From NCBI GenBank assembly GCA_030600505.1, contig JAUVLY010000041.1, positions 1 to 7,347 on the forward strand: a DNA stretch of 7,347 bases, read 5' to 3'. Shown here piece by piece: positions 1-5,105 of this stretch. The notes under the pieces are model-generated. The model was not told the origin of the DNA. It did no database searches and was given only the letters and a program-made list of their open reading frames with translations. The translations under genes and the position numbers were made by a program. The DNA comes from Candidatus Falkowiibacteriota bacterium. GTDB lineage: Bacteria; Patescibacteriota; Patescibacteriia; Patescibacteriales; UBA12075. Every line of letters begins with the position of its first letter. The stretch's first letter is position 1.

Positions 1-214
1 TTTGGATCCGCTGGCTAGGATTCTGCGGATTAACACCGCCCCGGGCATGCCGGATGCGGGAAAGAAAAGTACCAAAACCGGTTATAGTTACTTCATTGCC
101 GGCTTTTAACTCGGAAATAATAATTTTTACCAATGACTCAAGCATGTGCTCAGAGTCCTTTTTGCTCACTGCCGCCTCAGCCGCAATGCGCTCAATTAAT
201 GCTGCTTTATTCAT
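1..214 (-). CDS. HU/IHF-family DNA-binding protein, 3' end cut by window edge
   Basis: Reading leftward from ATG at 214-212, 71 residues are visible before the edge; the family is about 90 long, so roughly the last 20 are missing. HU proteins are small dimeric nucleoid proteins that bend and compact DNA. Seen here: an N-terminal helical part (MNKAALIERIA, residues 1-11), the family signature GFGTF at 46-50, and the start of the DNA-binding beta arm ARGGVNPQNP at 57-66, including the proline that intercalates in HU/IHF. No SD sequence precedes the ATG; the upstream bases are almost all A and T. It follows ymdB by 80 nt in the same direction and may be co-transcribed with it or have its own promoter; I could not identify one. 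HU versus IHF subunit cannot be decided. Confidence 0.9.
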   Translation of the reverse strand, partial: MNKAALIERIAAEAAVSKKDSEHMLESLVKIIISELKAGNEVTITGFGTFLSRIRHARGGVNPQNPSQRIQ

Positions 215-294
215 AATTTTTAAAAATAAGATAAATATGAAAAATAAGATAACTACATTAATTAATTCTTATTTTTCTTATTTTATTATTTTTC
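215..294. other. AT-only spacer between ymdB and the HU gene, with inverted A/T repeats
   Basis: This 80-nt spacer is almost entirely A and T. On the gene strand AAAAATAAG occurs near the ymdB stop and its complement CTTATTTTT occurs twice closer to the HU start, so an A/U hairpin ending in U-rich sequence is possible. It might act as a weak ymdB terminator, but with no G/C pairs in the stem this is unconvincing. No clear -35/-10 pair for the HU gene was found. Confidence 0.4.
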
Positions 295-1089
295 TTATTT
301 AATGATAATATTCTCAATAATTTGTTTTATGGTAGTGGCTTTTTGGTCTTTAGCGACTTTGATTAAAACCGCGTTTAAAGTGGCTTCTCCCTTTTCCGGC
401 AATACATGCGGTTCTTTTACACTAGTTAAAAAAACTTTTAATGTCCCTTCCTTGACAATGCCAAGCGACTCATTAGCGGCCCCGCACATGCCAACATCGC
501 TTATTACAGCCGTTCCTTTTTTCGTTACCCTTGCGTCAGCGGTTGGCACATGGGTGTGGGTGCCAAGAACCGCGCTAACCCGGCCGTCTAAATGGTAGGC
601 CATATTGATTTTTTCTGATGTGGTCTCCGCGTGTATATCAACAATTATAGCAGATAGATTTTTCTTTGGCAAGGAAATGTTGGCTAATATTTCATTTATT
701 TTAATAAAGGGGTTGTCCACGCTAGTGTTCATAAAAACCTGCCCAATCAAGCTTATGAGAAGCGTTTTTTTGTTATTTTTCTCCAGTATCATGTGCCCCA
801 GGCCCGGTGCGCCTTGGGGTAAATTAGCCGGTCGGATAATTGGAAAACTATCAAAAATTTCAATTTGTTTATGGTTACGAAAAGCGTGATCACCGGTCGT
901 CATAGCATCAATTCCGGCCTCCATCAGCTCTTTAATAATTGTCTCGGTAACCCCGGAGCCATGGGCGGCATTTTCTGCGTTAGCAATAACAAGATCAAGC
1001 GCGTGTTTTTTCCTAAGCCGGGGAACTATCTTTTTAATTGTTTGCCGACCGATCCGGCCGACAATATCACCAATAAAGAGAATATTCAT
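295..1089 (-). CDS. ymdB: YmdB-family (TIGR00282) metallophosphoesterase
   Basis: A 264-residue cytosolic calcineurin-like phosphoesterase matching the usual full length of about 265. In Bacillus subtilis YmdB is a cyclic-nucleotide phosphodiesterase affecting biofilm and motility decisions, and its gene lies just after rny, as here. Metal-site motifs in order: GD at 7-8, NAENAAHG at 37-44 with E39 and N40, GDH at 66-68, H153 in DIHAETTSEK, and H178/H180 in GTHTH; DVGMCG is the family's late motif. One oddity: the residue at 67 is Asp, where B. subtilis has Asn (GNH). The ATG at 1089 fits the family start MxILFIGD. There is no SD sequence; a 7-bp repeat array ends four nt upstream. A promoter and the rny terminator lie between it and rny. 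The family call is secure, the physiological role in this organism unknown. Confidence 0.95.
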   Translation of the reverse strand: MNILFIGDIVGRIGRQTIKKIVPRLRKKHALDLVIANAENAAHGSGVTETIIKELMEAGIDAMTTGDHAFRNHKQIEIFDSFPIIRPANLPQGAPGLGHMILEKNNKKTLLISLIGQVFMNTSVDNPFIKINEILANISLPKKNLSAIIVDIHAETTSEKINMAYHLDGRVSAVLGTHTHVPTADARVTKKGTAVISDVGMCGAANESLGIVKEGTLKVFLTSVKEPHVLPEKGEATLNAVLIKVAKDQKATTIKQIIENIIIK

Positions 1090-1093
1090 TTTT

Positions 1094-1128
1094 ATTAGCT
1101 GCTAGGTGTTAGCTTTTAGGTTTTAGTA
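1094..1128 (-). repeat. Degenerate 7-bp tandem repeat before ymdB
   Basis: On the + strand five consecutive 7-mers read ATTAGCT, GCTAGGT, GTTAGCT, TTTAGGT and TTTAGTA, all fitting N[TC]TAG[CGT][TA]. On the gene strand they are AGCTAAY/ACCTAAA-like units. The array ends four nt before the ymdB ATG, where a ribosome binding site would normally sit. Confidence 0.65.
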
Positions 1129-1154
1129 TTAAAAATAAAGAAATAACTAATAAT

Positions 1155-1183
1155 ATGCTAACATAAGTATTTTTTAATAGCAA
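1155..1183 (-). promoter_or_regulatory. Possible ymdB promoter
   Basis: On the minus strand TTGCTA (1183-1178) and TAGCAT (1160-1155) are separated by exactly 17 nt, and the -10 is preceded by TG at the extended -10 position. Each hexamer matches the sigma-70 consensus at four of six places. It lies directly after the rny terminator, which is where ymdB would need its own promoter. Motif-based only. Confidence 0.4.
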
Positions 1184-1220
1184 GCACAAAATAAAAGCCC
1201 CCCGAATAATTCAGAGGGCT
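1184..1220 (-). terminator. Intrinsic terminator after rny
   Basis: On the minus strand, bases 1220-1196 form a long hairpin: AGCCCTCTGAA pairs with TTCGGGGGGCT through an almost perfect stem with two G-U wobbles and a tiny AT loop. TTTTATTTTG follows directly. It lies about 60 nt past the rny stop and separates rny from ymdB. Confidence 0.88.
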
Positions 1221-1232
1221 ATATATTATGCT

Positions 1233-1279
1233 ATGAGTTATGAGTTATGAGTTATGAGTTATGAGTTATGAGTTATGAG
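1233..1279 (-). repeat. Perfect 7-bp tandem repeat (AACTCAT) between rny stop and its terminator
   Basis: Six exact, uninterrupted copies of ATGAGTT on the + strand (AACTCAT on the gene strand), at 1233-1274, plus a partial seventh copy. The array begins only a few bases after the rny TAA (1285-1283) and ends 12 nt before the terminator hairpin, so it fills the 3' untranslated region of rny. Confidence 0.95.
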
Positions 1280-1282
1280 AAT

Positions 1283-2422
1283 TTACCGTGCATACTCTAT
1301 TACCCGCATTTCTCTGATTACATTAACCTTGATCTCGCCCGGATACTTGAGTTCACCTTCTATCTTTTTGGCCACCTCACGGGCCAGGTTATAGGCTTCA
1401 ACATCGTTTATCTCTTCCGGGGTGACAAAAACACGGACTTCGCGGCCGGCCTGAATCGCATAACATTTTTCCACGCCATCAAAGGATTTGGCGATCTTTT
1501 CCAGCTCTTCAAGGCGCTGCAAATAGCGCTCATACGTGTCTTGACGCGCTCCCGGGCGCGCTCCGGACATAGCATCCGCTACTTTAACGATTATTGACAT
1601 TAAACCGCGCGGCTTATCATCATGATGAGTTTCAATCGGAGCGATTATTTCTTCCGGTAAGCCAAATTTTTTGGCAATATCACGGCCAATTTCCGGATGC
1701 GTGCCTTGCACTTCATGATCCACCGCCTTGCCAATATCATGGAGTAGGCCAGCCTTCTTGGCAACAGTTACGTCAACACCGAGTTGCTCAGCCAGTAAAG
1801 CGGAGAGATGGGCAACTTCCAGGGAGTGCCTAAGCGCGTTTTGCCCATAACTGGTACGGTACTTAAGCCGACCGATAATTGAGACCAATTTAGGGTCTAG
1901 CCCGGCAATACCGATCTCATAAATCGCGTCCTCACCGGCCTTTTTAATATCCAAGGCCAGCTCTTTTTTGGCGTCTTCAATCGCGGCTTCAATTTTGGTC
2001 GGGTGAATCCGGCCATCAAGGATAAGCTTGTCCAGAGTCTTTTTGGCAATATGCCTCCGAATTGGCGAAAAGCCGGACACGAGAATTGAATTAGGGGTAT
2101 CGTCCACTATAATTTCCGTGCCGGTTAACTGCTCAATCACTTTAATATTCCGGCCTTCGCGGCCAATAATGCGGCCCTTCATTTCATCGCTCGGGAGATC
2201 AACCGTAGTAGTGGTAATCTCGGGCGTAAAATTGGAAACCAACCTCTGCATAGTGCTGGCCATAACGTCGCGTGCTTTTTCTTCCAAGGTTTCGGTTTCT
2301 TCTTTTTCCAATTTGCGAATCCTGGAACTAAGGGTTTCCTGCATTTGTGCTTCCAAATTTTTAATAATAACTTCCCTGGCCTCTTCTTTGGACATTTGGG
2401 CAATGCTCTCCAATTTTTGCAA
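1283..2422 (-). CDS. rny: RNase Y, C-terminal part: KH and HD nuclease domains
   Basis: 379 residues if translation restarts at TTG 2422-2420. RNase Y is the membrane-bound endoribonuclease that starts bulk mRNA decay. This part keeps all enzymatic regions: the end of the coiled coil (about 1-70), a KH RNA-binding domain with GRIIGREGRNI (83-93), and an HD metal-dependent phosphohydrolase domain with RHSLEVAH (H199), the HD pair in LLHDIGKA (H228, D229), THPEIG (H242) and HHDD (266-269). The C-terminus VNVIREMRVIEYAR is the family's typical end. The membrane anchor is absent because of the stop codon at 2455-2453. AAGGA lies 4 nt before the TTG, 22 nt past that stop, so a restart is plausible. 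The alternative start is the ATG at codon 10. A soluble protein of this kind would lose membrane localisation. Conservation of all motifs argues against long-standing decay. Confidence 0.9.
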   Translation of the reverse strand: MQKLESIAQMSKEEAREVIIKNLEAQMQETLSSRIRKLEKEETETLEEKARDVMASTMQRLVSNFTPEITTTTVDLPSDEMKGRIIGREGRNIKVIEQLTGTEIIVDDTPNSILVSGFSPIRRHIAKKTLDKLILDGRIHPTKIEAAIEDAKKELALDIKKAGEDAIYEIGIAGLDPKLVSIIGRLKYRTSYGQNALRHSLEVAHLSALLAEQLGVDVTVAKKAGLLHDIGKAVDHEVQGTHPEIGRDIAKKFGLPEEIIAPIETHHDDKPRGLMSIIVKVADAMSGARPGARQDTYERYLQRLEELEKIAKSFDGVEKCYAIQAGREVRVFVTPEEINDVEAYNLAREVAKKIEGELKYPGEIKVNVIREMRVIEYAR

Positions 2423-2431
2423 TTGATCCTT
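2420..2431 (-). promoter_or_regulatory. Internal SD-TTG that may restart translation of rny
   Basis: On the minus strand AAGGA (2431-2427), four nt, then TTG (2422-2420), in frame with the KH-HD part and 22 nt past the premature TAA. The SD match is better than that at the gene's own ATG, which has none. The same bases encode K-D-Q in the ancestral frame, so the match may be chance. Confidence 0.4.
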
Positions 2432-2452
2432 TTTAATGCTTTTAATTTTTTC

Positions 2453-2797
2453 TTATACTTCTTCAACTTTAGAAATTTTATCATAAAGCTTTTGCTGTTT
2501 ATCCTGAAGCTCTAAGAGTTTTTGTGAAAAAGTGTTTTCCCGTTTTTCCAAACGGGCTTGCTGGTTTGATAGCTCTTGGCGGCGTCTGCTTTCTTCCTTT
2601 TTAGCGTCATCAACGATACGCAGAGCCTTGTCCTGGGCCTTTAGTTTAAGTTCACTTTCTTTGGCTTTTACATCGGCAAGGATTTTCTCGGCTTTTTCTT
2701 CGGCATGCTTGATCTTGGTATCGATCCGTTGCTGGCGTAGCCAATAGCCAACTAAAAAACCGCCGACTAGAAACACAGCTAATAATACGAAATCCAT
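2453..2797 (-). CDS. rny: RNase Y, N-terminal part: membrane anchor and coiled coil
   Basis: 114 residues from ATG 2797-2795 to an in-frame TAA. Residues 3-20 form a single hydrophobic segment (FVLLAVFLVGGFLVGYWL), the usual N-terminal anchor of RNase Y. Residues 25-114 are highly charged, rich in K, E, Q and A, and typical of the RNase Y coiled coil, which dimerises and holds the enzyme at the membrane. Taken alone it has no catalytic domain. The downstream continuation is in the same frame, so this is the first part of a gene with a nonsense codon, not a separate small membrane protein. No SD sequence precedes the ATG; a leader of about 195 nt lies between it and the predicted promoter. If produced, it could still associate with the C-terminal piece through the remaining coiled coil, but this is speculation. 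Confidence 0.88.
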   Translation of the reverse strand: MDFVLLAVFLVGGFLVGYWLRQQRIDTKIKHAEEKAEKILADVKAKESELKLKAQDKALRIVDDAKKEESRRRQELSNQQARLEKRENTFSQKLLELQDKQQKLYDKISKVEEV

Positions 2798-2992
2798 AGT
2801 ATTTAGGCTGTTTTTAGGGCGATTGTATTACGGTAATTAAAAAATACCCGCGCCTGATTAACGCGCTGAAATAATTGCTTGATATTCAGTTGGGCTAATA
2901 AAATTATTAGTAAAAGTCACAAATTTCTAAAGATAATTATTTACCAACACTGAATTTCTCCTAAAAACAGAATTTATTTATTTAAGATTACG
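2798..2992 (-). other. Long 5' leader of rny
   Basis: No full gene lies between rny and the clpP terminator region. From the predicted promoter the leader would be about 195 nt. It holds a 7-codon ORF with a strong SD sequence (2927-2950). Nearer the rny start there is a small G/C hairpin (2849-2865; CGCG pairing with CGCG) that on the gene strand is followed within a few bases by six U residues (2844-2839). This layout resembles an attenuator, but the stem is only about four pairs. No known riboswitch was recognised. Confidence 0.35.
2927..2950 (-). CDS. Possible 7-residue leader peptide upstream of rny
   Basis: GTG at 2950-2948 opens a 7-codon ORF (MLVNNYL, then TAG). AGGAG at 2962-2958 is spaced 7 nt from the GTG, the strongest SD arrangement in the window, while nearly all true starts here lack one. 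It lies about 40 nt after the predicted rny transcription start. The residues show no run of a single amino acid as in classic attenuator peptides. It may be a chance match in AT-rich DNA. Confidence 0.3.
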   Translation of the reverse strand: MLVNNYL

Positions 2993-2998
2993 TTGTTT

Positions 2999-3027
2999 AT
3001 ATTAACACAGGGTAGGAGGTTTGTAAA
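2999..3027 (-). promoter_or_regulatory. Predicted rny promoter
   Basis: On the minus strand TTTACA (3027-3022), a 17-nt spacer, then TAATAT (3004-2999). The -35 matches consensus at five of six positions, the -10 at four of six. It lies between the clpP terminator region and rny, and starts 4 nt from the inverted repeat arm at 3032-3064. Transcription would begin near 2992. Confidence 0.55.
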
Positions 3028-3031
3028 GCCC

Positions 3032-3064
3032 AAATCGTAAATCGTAGATCGTAAATCGTAGATC
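3032..3064 (+). repeat. 7-bp tandem repeat (AAATCGT/AGATCGT), distal arm of inverted repeat
   Basis: Units in order: AAATCGT, AAATCGT, AGATCGT, AAATCGT, AGATC. This 33-nt arm is the inverted counterpart of 3107-3139; comparing it with the reverse complement of that arm gives 28 of 33 identical positions. It lies beyond the clpP terminator and just upstream of the rny promoter. Confidence 0.9.
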
Positions 3065-3071
3065 ATTATAC

Positions 3072-3095
3072 AAAAAAGGTGCTAAATAGCACCTT
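3072..3095 (-). terminator. Intrinsic terminator after clpP
   Basis: On the minus strand AAGGTGCT, loop ATTT, AGCACCTT: a perfect 8-bp stem with a 4-nt loop (3095-3076). The last two U residues of the stem run straight into four more, giving six in a row (3077-3072). It lies about 43 nt past the clpP stop. Confidence 0.93.
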
Positions 3096-3106
3096 ATTCG
3101 CTCTTT

Positions 3107-3139
3107 GATTCACGATTTACGATCTCTGATCTACGATTT
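3107..3139 (-). repeat. 7-bp tandem repeat (AAATCGT family), proximal arm of inverted repeat
   Basis: On the gene strand the units are AAATCGT, AGATCAG, AGATCGT, AAATCGT, GAATC. The array begins at the last base of the clpP stop codon and precedes the terminator. With the opposite-facing arm at 3032-3064 it forms an imperfect inverted repeat with the terminator hairpin in the centre. Confidence 0.88.
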
Positions 3140-3717
3140 TATTTGACAATTATCTTATCAATAATCCCGTACTTTTTGGCTTCTTCGGCCGTCATAAAGC
3201 GGTCACGGTCCGTGTCCTCCTCTATCTTAACAAACTTTTGCCCGGTATGCTTAGCTAATATCTTATTAAGCCGAACCTTAACTTTGAGGATATGCTCGGC
3301 CCGAATTTTAATATCACTGGCCTGGCCCTCAGTACCACCCATAACCTGATGGATCATTACTTCCGAGTTAGGTAAAGCAAAACGCTTGCCTTTGGTGCCG
3401 GCGGCCAAAAGAGTCGCCCCCATGCTGGCGGCCATGCCCAGACAAATCGTAGTTACATCGCTTTTAACATACTGCATAGTGTCGTAAACCGCCATGCCGG
3501 AGGTAACCGAGCCGCCCGGGGTGTTGATATAGAATTTTATATCTTTATTCTTGCTTTCGGCGTCCAGAAATAAAAATTGGGCAATTATATTATTGGCAAC
3601 ATGATCGCTAATCGGCTCACCCAAAAATATGATCCGGTCTTTTAACAGCCGGGAATAAATATCATAAGCCCGCTCATAATGGCCGGATTTTTCGATTACG
3701 GTTGGAACAAGTGGCAT
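3139..3717 (-). CDS. clpP: ATP-dependent Clp protease proteolytic subunit
   Basis: 192 residues, a normal ClpP length. ClpP forms a double seven-membered ring that degrades unfolded proteins delivered by Clp ATPases such as ClpX or ClpC in the cytosol. The catalytic triad is intact: S98 in GMAASMGA, H123 in MIHQVMGG, and D172 in DTDRDRF. Other family motifs are the N-terminal VPTVIEKSGHYERAYDIYSRLL, FLGEPI, and NTPGGSVTSGMAVYDTMQ (65-82). The start ATG 3717-3715 gives the expected short N-terminus. There is no SD sequence, only an A/T-rich leader of about 24 nt behind a near-consensus promoter. No Clp ATPase gene lies in the window. It is a separate unit between nrnA and rny, closed by its own terminator. 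Confidence 0.97.
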   Translation of the reverse strand: MPLVPTVIEKSGHYERAYDIYSRLLKDRIIFLGEPISDHVANNIIAQFLFLDAESKNKDIKFYINTPGGSVTSGMAVYDTMQYVKSDVTTICLGMAASMGATLLAAGTKGKRFALPNSEVMIHQVMGGTEGQASDIKIRAEHILKVKVRLNKILAKHTGQKFVKIEEDTDRDRFMTAEEAKKYGIIDKIIVK

Positions 3718-3747
3718 ATATTATTTTATTTAATTTATTACAGGTTT

Positions 3748-3776
3748 ATTTTAGTCTAGTGTCTTAATATTGTCAA
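3748..3776 (-). promoter_or_regulatory. clpP promoter
   Basis: On the minus strand a perfect TTGACA (3776-3771), a 17-nt spacer and TAAAAT (3753-3748), five of six at -10. The -35 begins at the base directly after the nrnA stop codon TAA (3779-3777). Transcription would start near 3741, leaving about 24 untranslated nt. It is the best sigma-70-type promoter in the window. Confidence 0.75.
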
Positions 3777-4742
3777 TTAGGCAACCCTCCAACCGATGTC
3801 GGTTTTTACTAACTTCGCGTCAAGCATAAAAGCCGAAGCTTTGGCATGGCCGCCGCCGCCAAGCTTTTTAGCTAACGCGGACACATCTACTTGATCGCTG
3901 TTACTGCGCAAACTGCCCTTTAGCTTGCCATTATCCATTTCTCTAAGAAATAAAATAACGTCAGTCTCGGCCAAATTGGAAAGATATCCAGGAACTCCTT
4001 CAAGCTCTTCGTCGCTAGCGCCGGTGTCAACAAAATCTTTTCTGGTAAGAACGGTAGAGGCAATATTGTATTTTTTGTTAATGCTTAAACGGTGCATGGC
4101 AATCCCCCAAATTTTCAACCCACCTATACTTTTATTGCGCTGAGTATTATCCAGAATGGTAGGAAAACGCGCTCCGTAAACAAGCATGTCAGACGCAATC
4201 TTAATGGTCTTTTCGCTCGTATTATCATACATTAAATTACCGGTGTCGGTTAAAATCCCGGTTAAAACGCAAGTGGCAATATTTTTACTTATTTTAATTT
4301 TGTTAACCCGACAAAAATCATAAAGTAATTCCGAAGTAGACGAAATTTCAATAGTTCTAATCTCCAGGTCACTATAATCATCGGCTTTAGGGTGATGATC
4401 AAACTCAATAAATATTTGGCTGCTGTCACGTGCGGATATTTCTTGGGCCAAGGCAGTCCGGCTAAGCTCACCACAATCAAGGGCAATAATCAAATCAAAG
4501 GAAGGAAAGTCCAGCTTGTCCCGATCACTAATAATCTTTTCAATACCCGGAAGAAAGCTATATGGCGCTGGGGGCTGGTCCTTACAAAAAGAAATAAATT
4601 TTTTATTTTGAGAGCTAAGGATTTCACCCATCACGCAAATCGAAGCCAAGGCATCACCATCGGGACGGTAATGAGTTACCAGAAGAATATTGTTAGCGGC
4701 CTTTATTCTATTAAAGGCTTTTTTATGTTTATTGCTTAACAT
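3777..4742 (-). CDS. nrnA: DHH-family phosphoesterase, NrnA-like (oligoribonuclease / pAp phosphatase)
   Basis: 321 residues, the usual length for NrnA. Such enzymes degrade nanoRNAs of 2-5 nt and/or convert pAp to AMP, finishing RNA decay begun by enzymes such as RNase Y. DHH motifs in order: THYRPDGDALAS (H24, D28, D30), DCGE (D89), DHHP (D115, H116, H117) and TGILTDTGNL (D166). The C-terminal DHHA1 substrate-binding domain has GSLRS (276-280) and GGGGHAKASAF (295-305). All metal-site residues are present. The ATG at 4742 overlaps the end of rbfA by 14 nt, so translational coupling is likely; an AGGAG lies 19 nt upstream, too far unless the small hairpin between them shortens the gap. The infB-rbfA-DHH order is common in Firmicutes, but the truB gene that often follows is not here. 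Exact substrate cannot be told from sequence. Confidence 0.93.
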   Translation of the reverse strand: MLSNKHKKAFNRIKAANNILLVTHYRPDGDALASICVMGEILSSQNKKFISFCKDQPPAPYSFLPGIEKIISDRDKLDFPSFDLIIALDCGELSRTALAQEISARDSSQIFIEFDHHPKADDYSDLEIRTIEISSTSELLYDFCRVNKIKISKNIATCVLTGILTDTGNLMYDNTSEKTIKIASDMLVYGARFPTILDNTQRNKSIGGLKIWGIAMHRLSINKKYNIASTVLTRKDFVDTGASDEELEGVPGYLSNLAETDVILFLREMDNGKLKGSLRSNSDQVDVSALAKKLGGGGHAKASAFMLDAKLVKTDIGWRVA

Positions 4743-5058
4743 TTTTTATTGCTTGTTCAAGCTCCTCGGCCCTTCGCTCAGTCGGATCGATCTGCCAGCG
4801 CAATCTTGGCATATTTTTTAAAACTAGACGCTTATTAAGATGTTTAATAAAATTTGAATTCTGTTTCTTTACTTGGCTAAGGGCCGTACCGGTTAAATTA
4901 TCCGGTAGTACCGAGATCATAACTGTTGCCTCACGCAGATTTGGCGAACACTTAACCCTGGTAACCGTGATTAAAGCATCCGGCATCTCCACCAGCTCGT
5001 TTATTAACCTCGCCAATTCCTGGCTAAGTTGCTCATTTATTTTATCCATTCTAAACAT
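4729..5058 (-). CDS. rbfA: 30S ribosome-binding factor RbfA
   Basis: 109 residues. RbfA is a small single-domain KH-like protein that binds the 30S subunit during late 16S rRNA processing and helps mature the 5' end of 16S rRNA. Family features: N-terminal helix (MDKINEQLSQELARLI), strands around ITVTRVKCSPNLREATVMISVL (30-51), the long helix with HLNKRLVLKNMPRLRWQIDPT (73-93), then ERRAEELEQAI. It follows infB by 47 nt and overlaps the next gene, the classic infB-rbfA arrangement. AAGG stands 4 nt before the ATG at 5058-5056. A second ATG three codons in (MDKINEQ) resembles many family starts but has poorer spacing. A G/C hairpin lies between infB and this gene and may lower its expression relative to infB. 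Confidence 0.95.
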   Translation of the reverse strand: MFRMDKINEQLSQELARLINELVEMPDALITVTRVKCSPNLREATVMISVLPDNLTGTALSQVKKQNSNFIKHLNKRLVLKNMPRLRWQIDPTERRAEELEQAIKNVKQ

Positions 5059-5068
5059 AAAACCTTTT

Positions 5069-5100
5069 GCGAAATAAAGCCGCCCCGAGCAGCCGGGGCG
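5069..5100 (-). terminator. G/C hairpin between infB and rbfA, possible partial terminator
   Basis: A perfect 7-bp stem CGCCCCG / CGGGGCG with loop GCTGCT on the gene strand (5100-5081) starts 5 nt past the infB stop. It is followed by GCTTTATTTC, which is less U-rich than a strong terminator. Because rbfA follows 22 nt later with no clear promoter, I read it as a leaky terminator or a 3'-end stabiliser inside the operon. Confidence 0.6.
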
Positions 5101-5105
5101 AATTT

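Larger units (their letters stand above)
1283..2797 (-). pseudogene. rny: rny (RNase Y) as a whole, interrupted by one in-frame TAA
   Basis: Both halves of this gene lie in the same frame. Read through, they give 504 codons, the normal length of RNase Y (about 505-520 residues). The only disruption is TAA at 2455-2453, codon 115, inside the non-conserved coiled coil (VEEV-stop-EKIKSIKKDQLQKLE). Ten sense codons separate it from the best internal start. No frameshift is needed. A CAA-to-TAA (Gln-to-stop) change would explain it in one step. The two halves are described separately; this entry records that together they are one ancestral gene, either recently mutated, translated as two pieces, or affected by a sequence error. 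Confidence 0.85.

Noticed and set aside
302..1098. Several + strand ORFs opposite ymdB
   Set aside because: They are shadows of ymdB, with no recognisable domains or supporting signals; the same holds for + strand ORFs opposite rny, clpP, nrnA and infB.
2453..2455. Recoding of UAA as an amino acid
   Set aside because: infB, rbfA, nrnA, clpP, rny and ymdB all end with TAA at the expected family lengths, so UAA is a working stop codon.
2179..2484. A 101-codon lysine-rich ORF on the minus strand, overlapping the rny stop region
   Set aside because: It is another frame of rny. The true rny continuation is in the original frame after the TAA, so no frameshift product is needed and the ORF has no family features.
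3066..3072. Perfect TATAAT on the minus strand after the clpP terminator
   Set aside because: No -35 element lies at a suitable distance, and the upstream bases are the terminator hairpin. The pair at 2999-3027 is a better rny promoter.
3032..3139. CRISPR array
   Set aside because: The repeat unit is only 7 bp with no spacers, and the second block is inverted.
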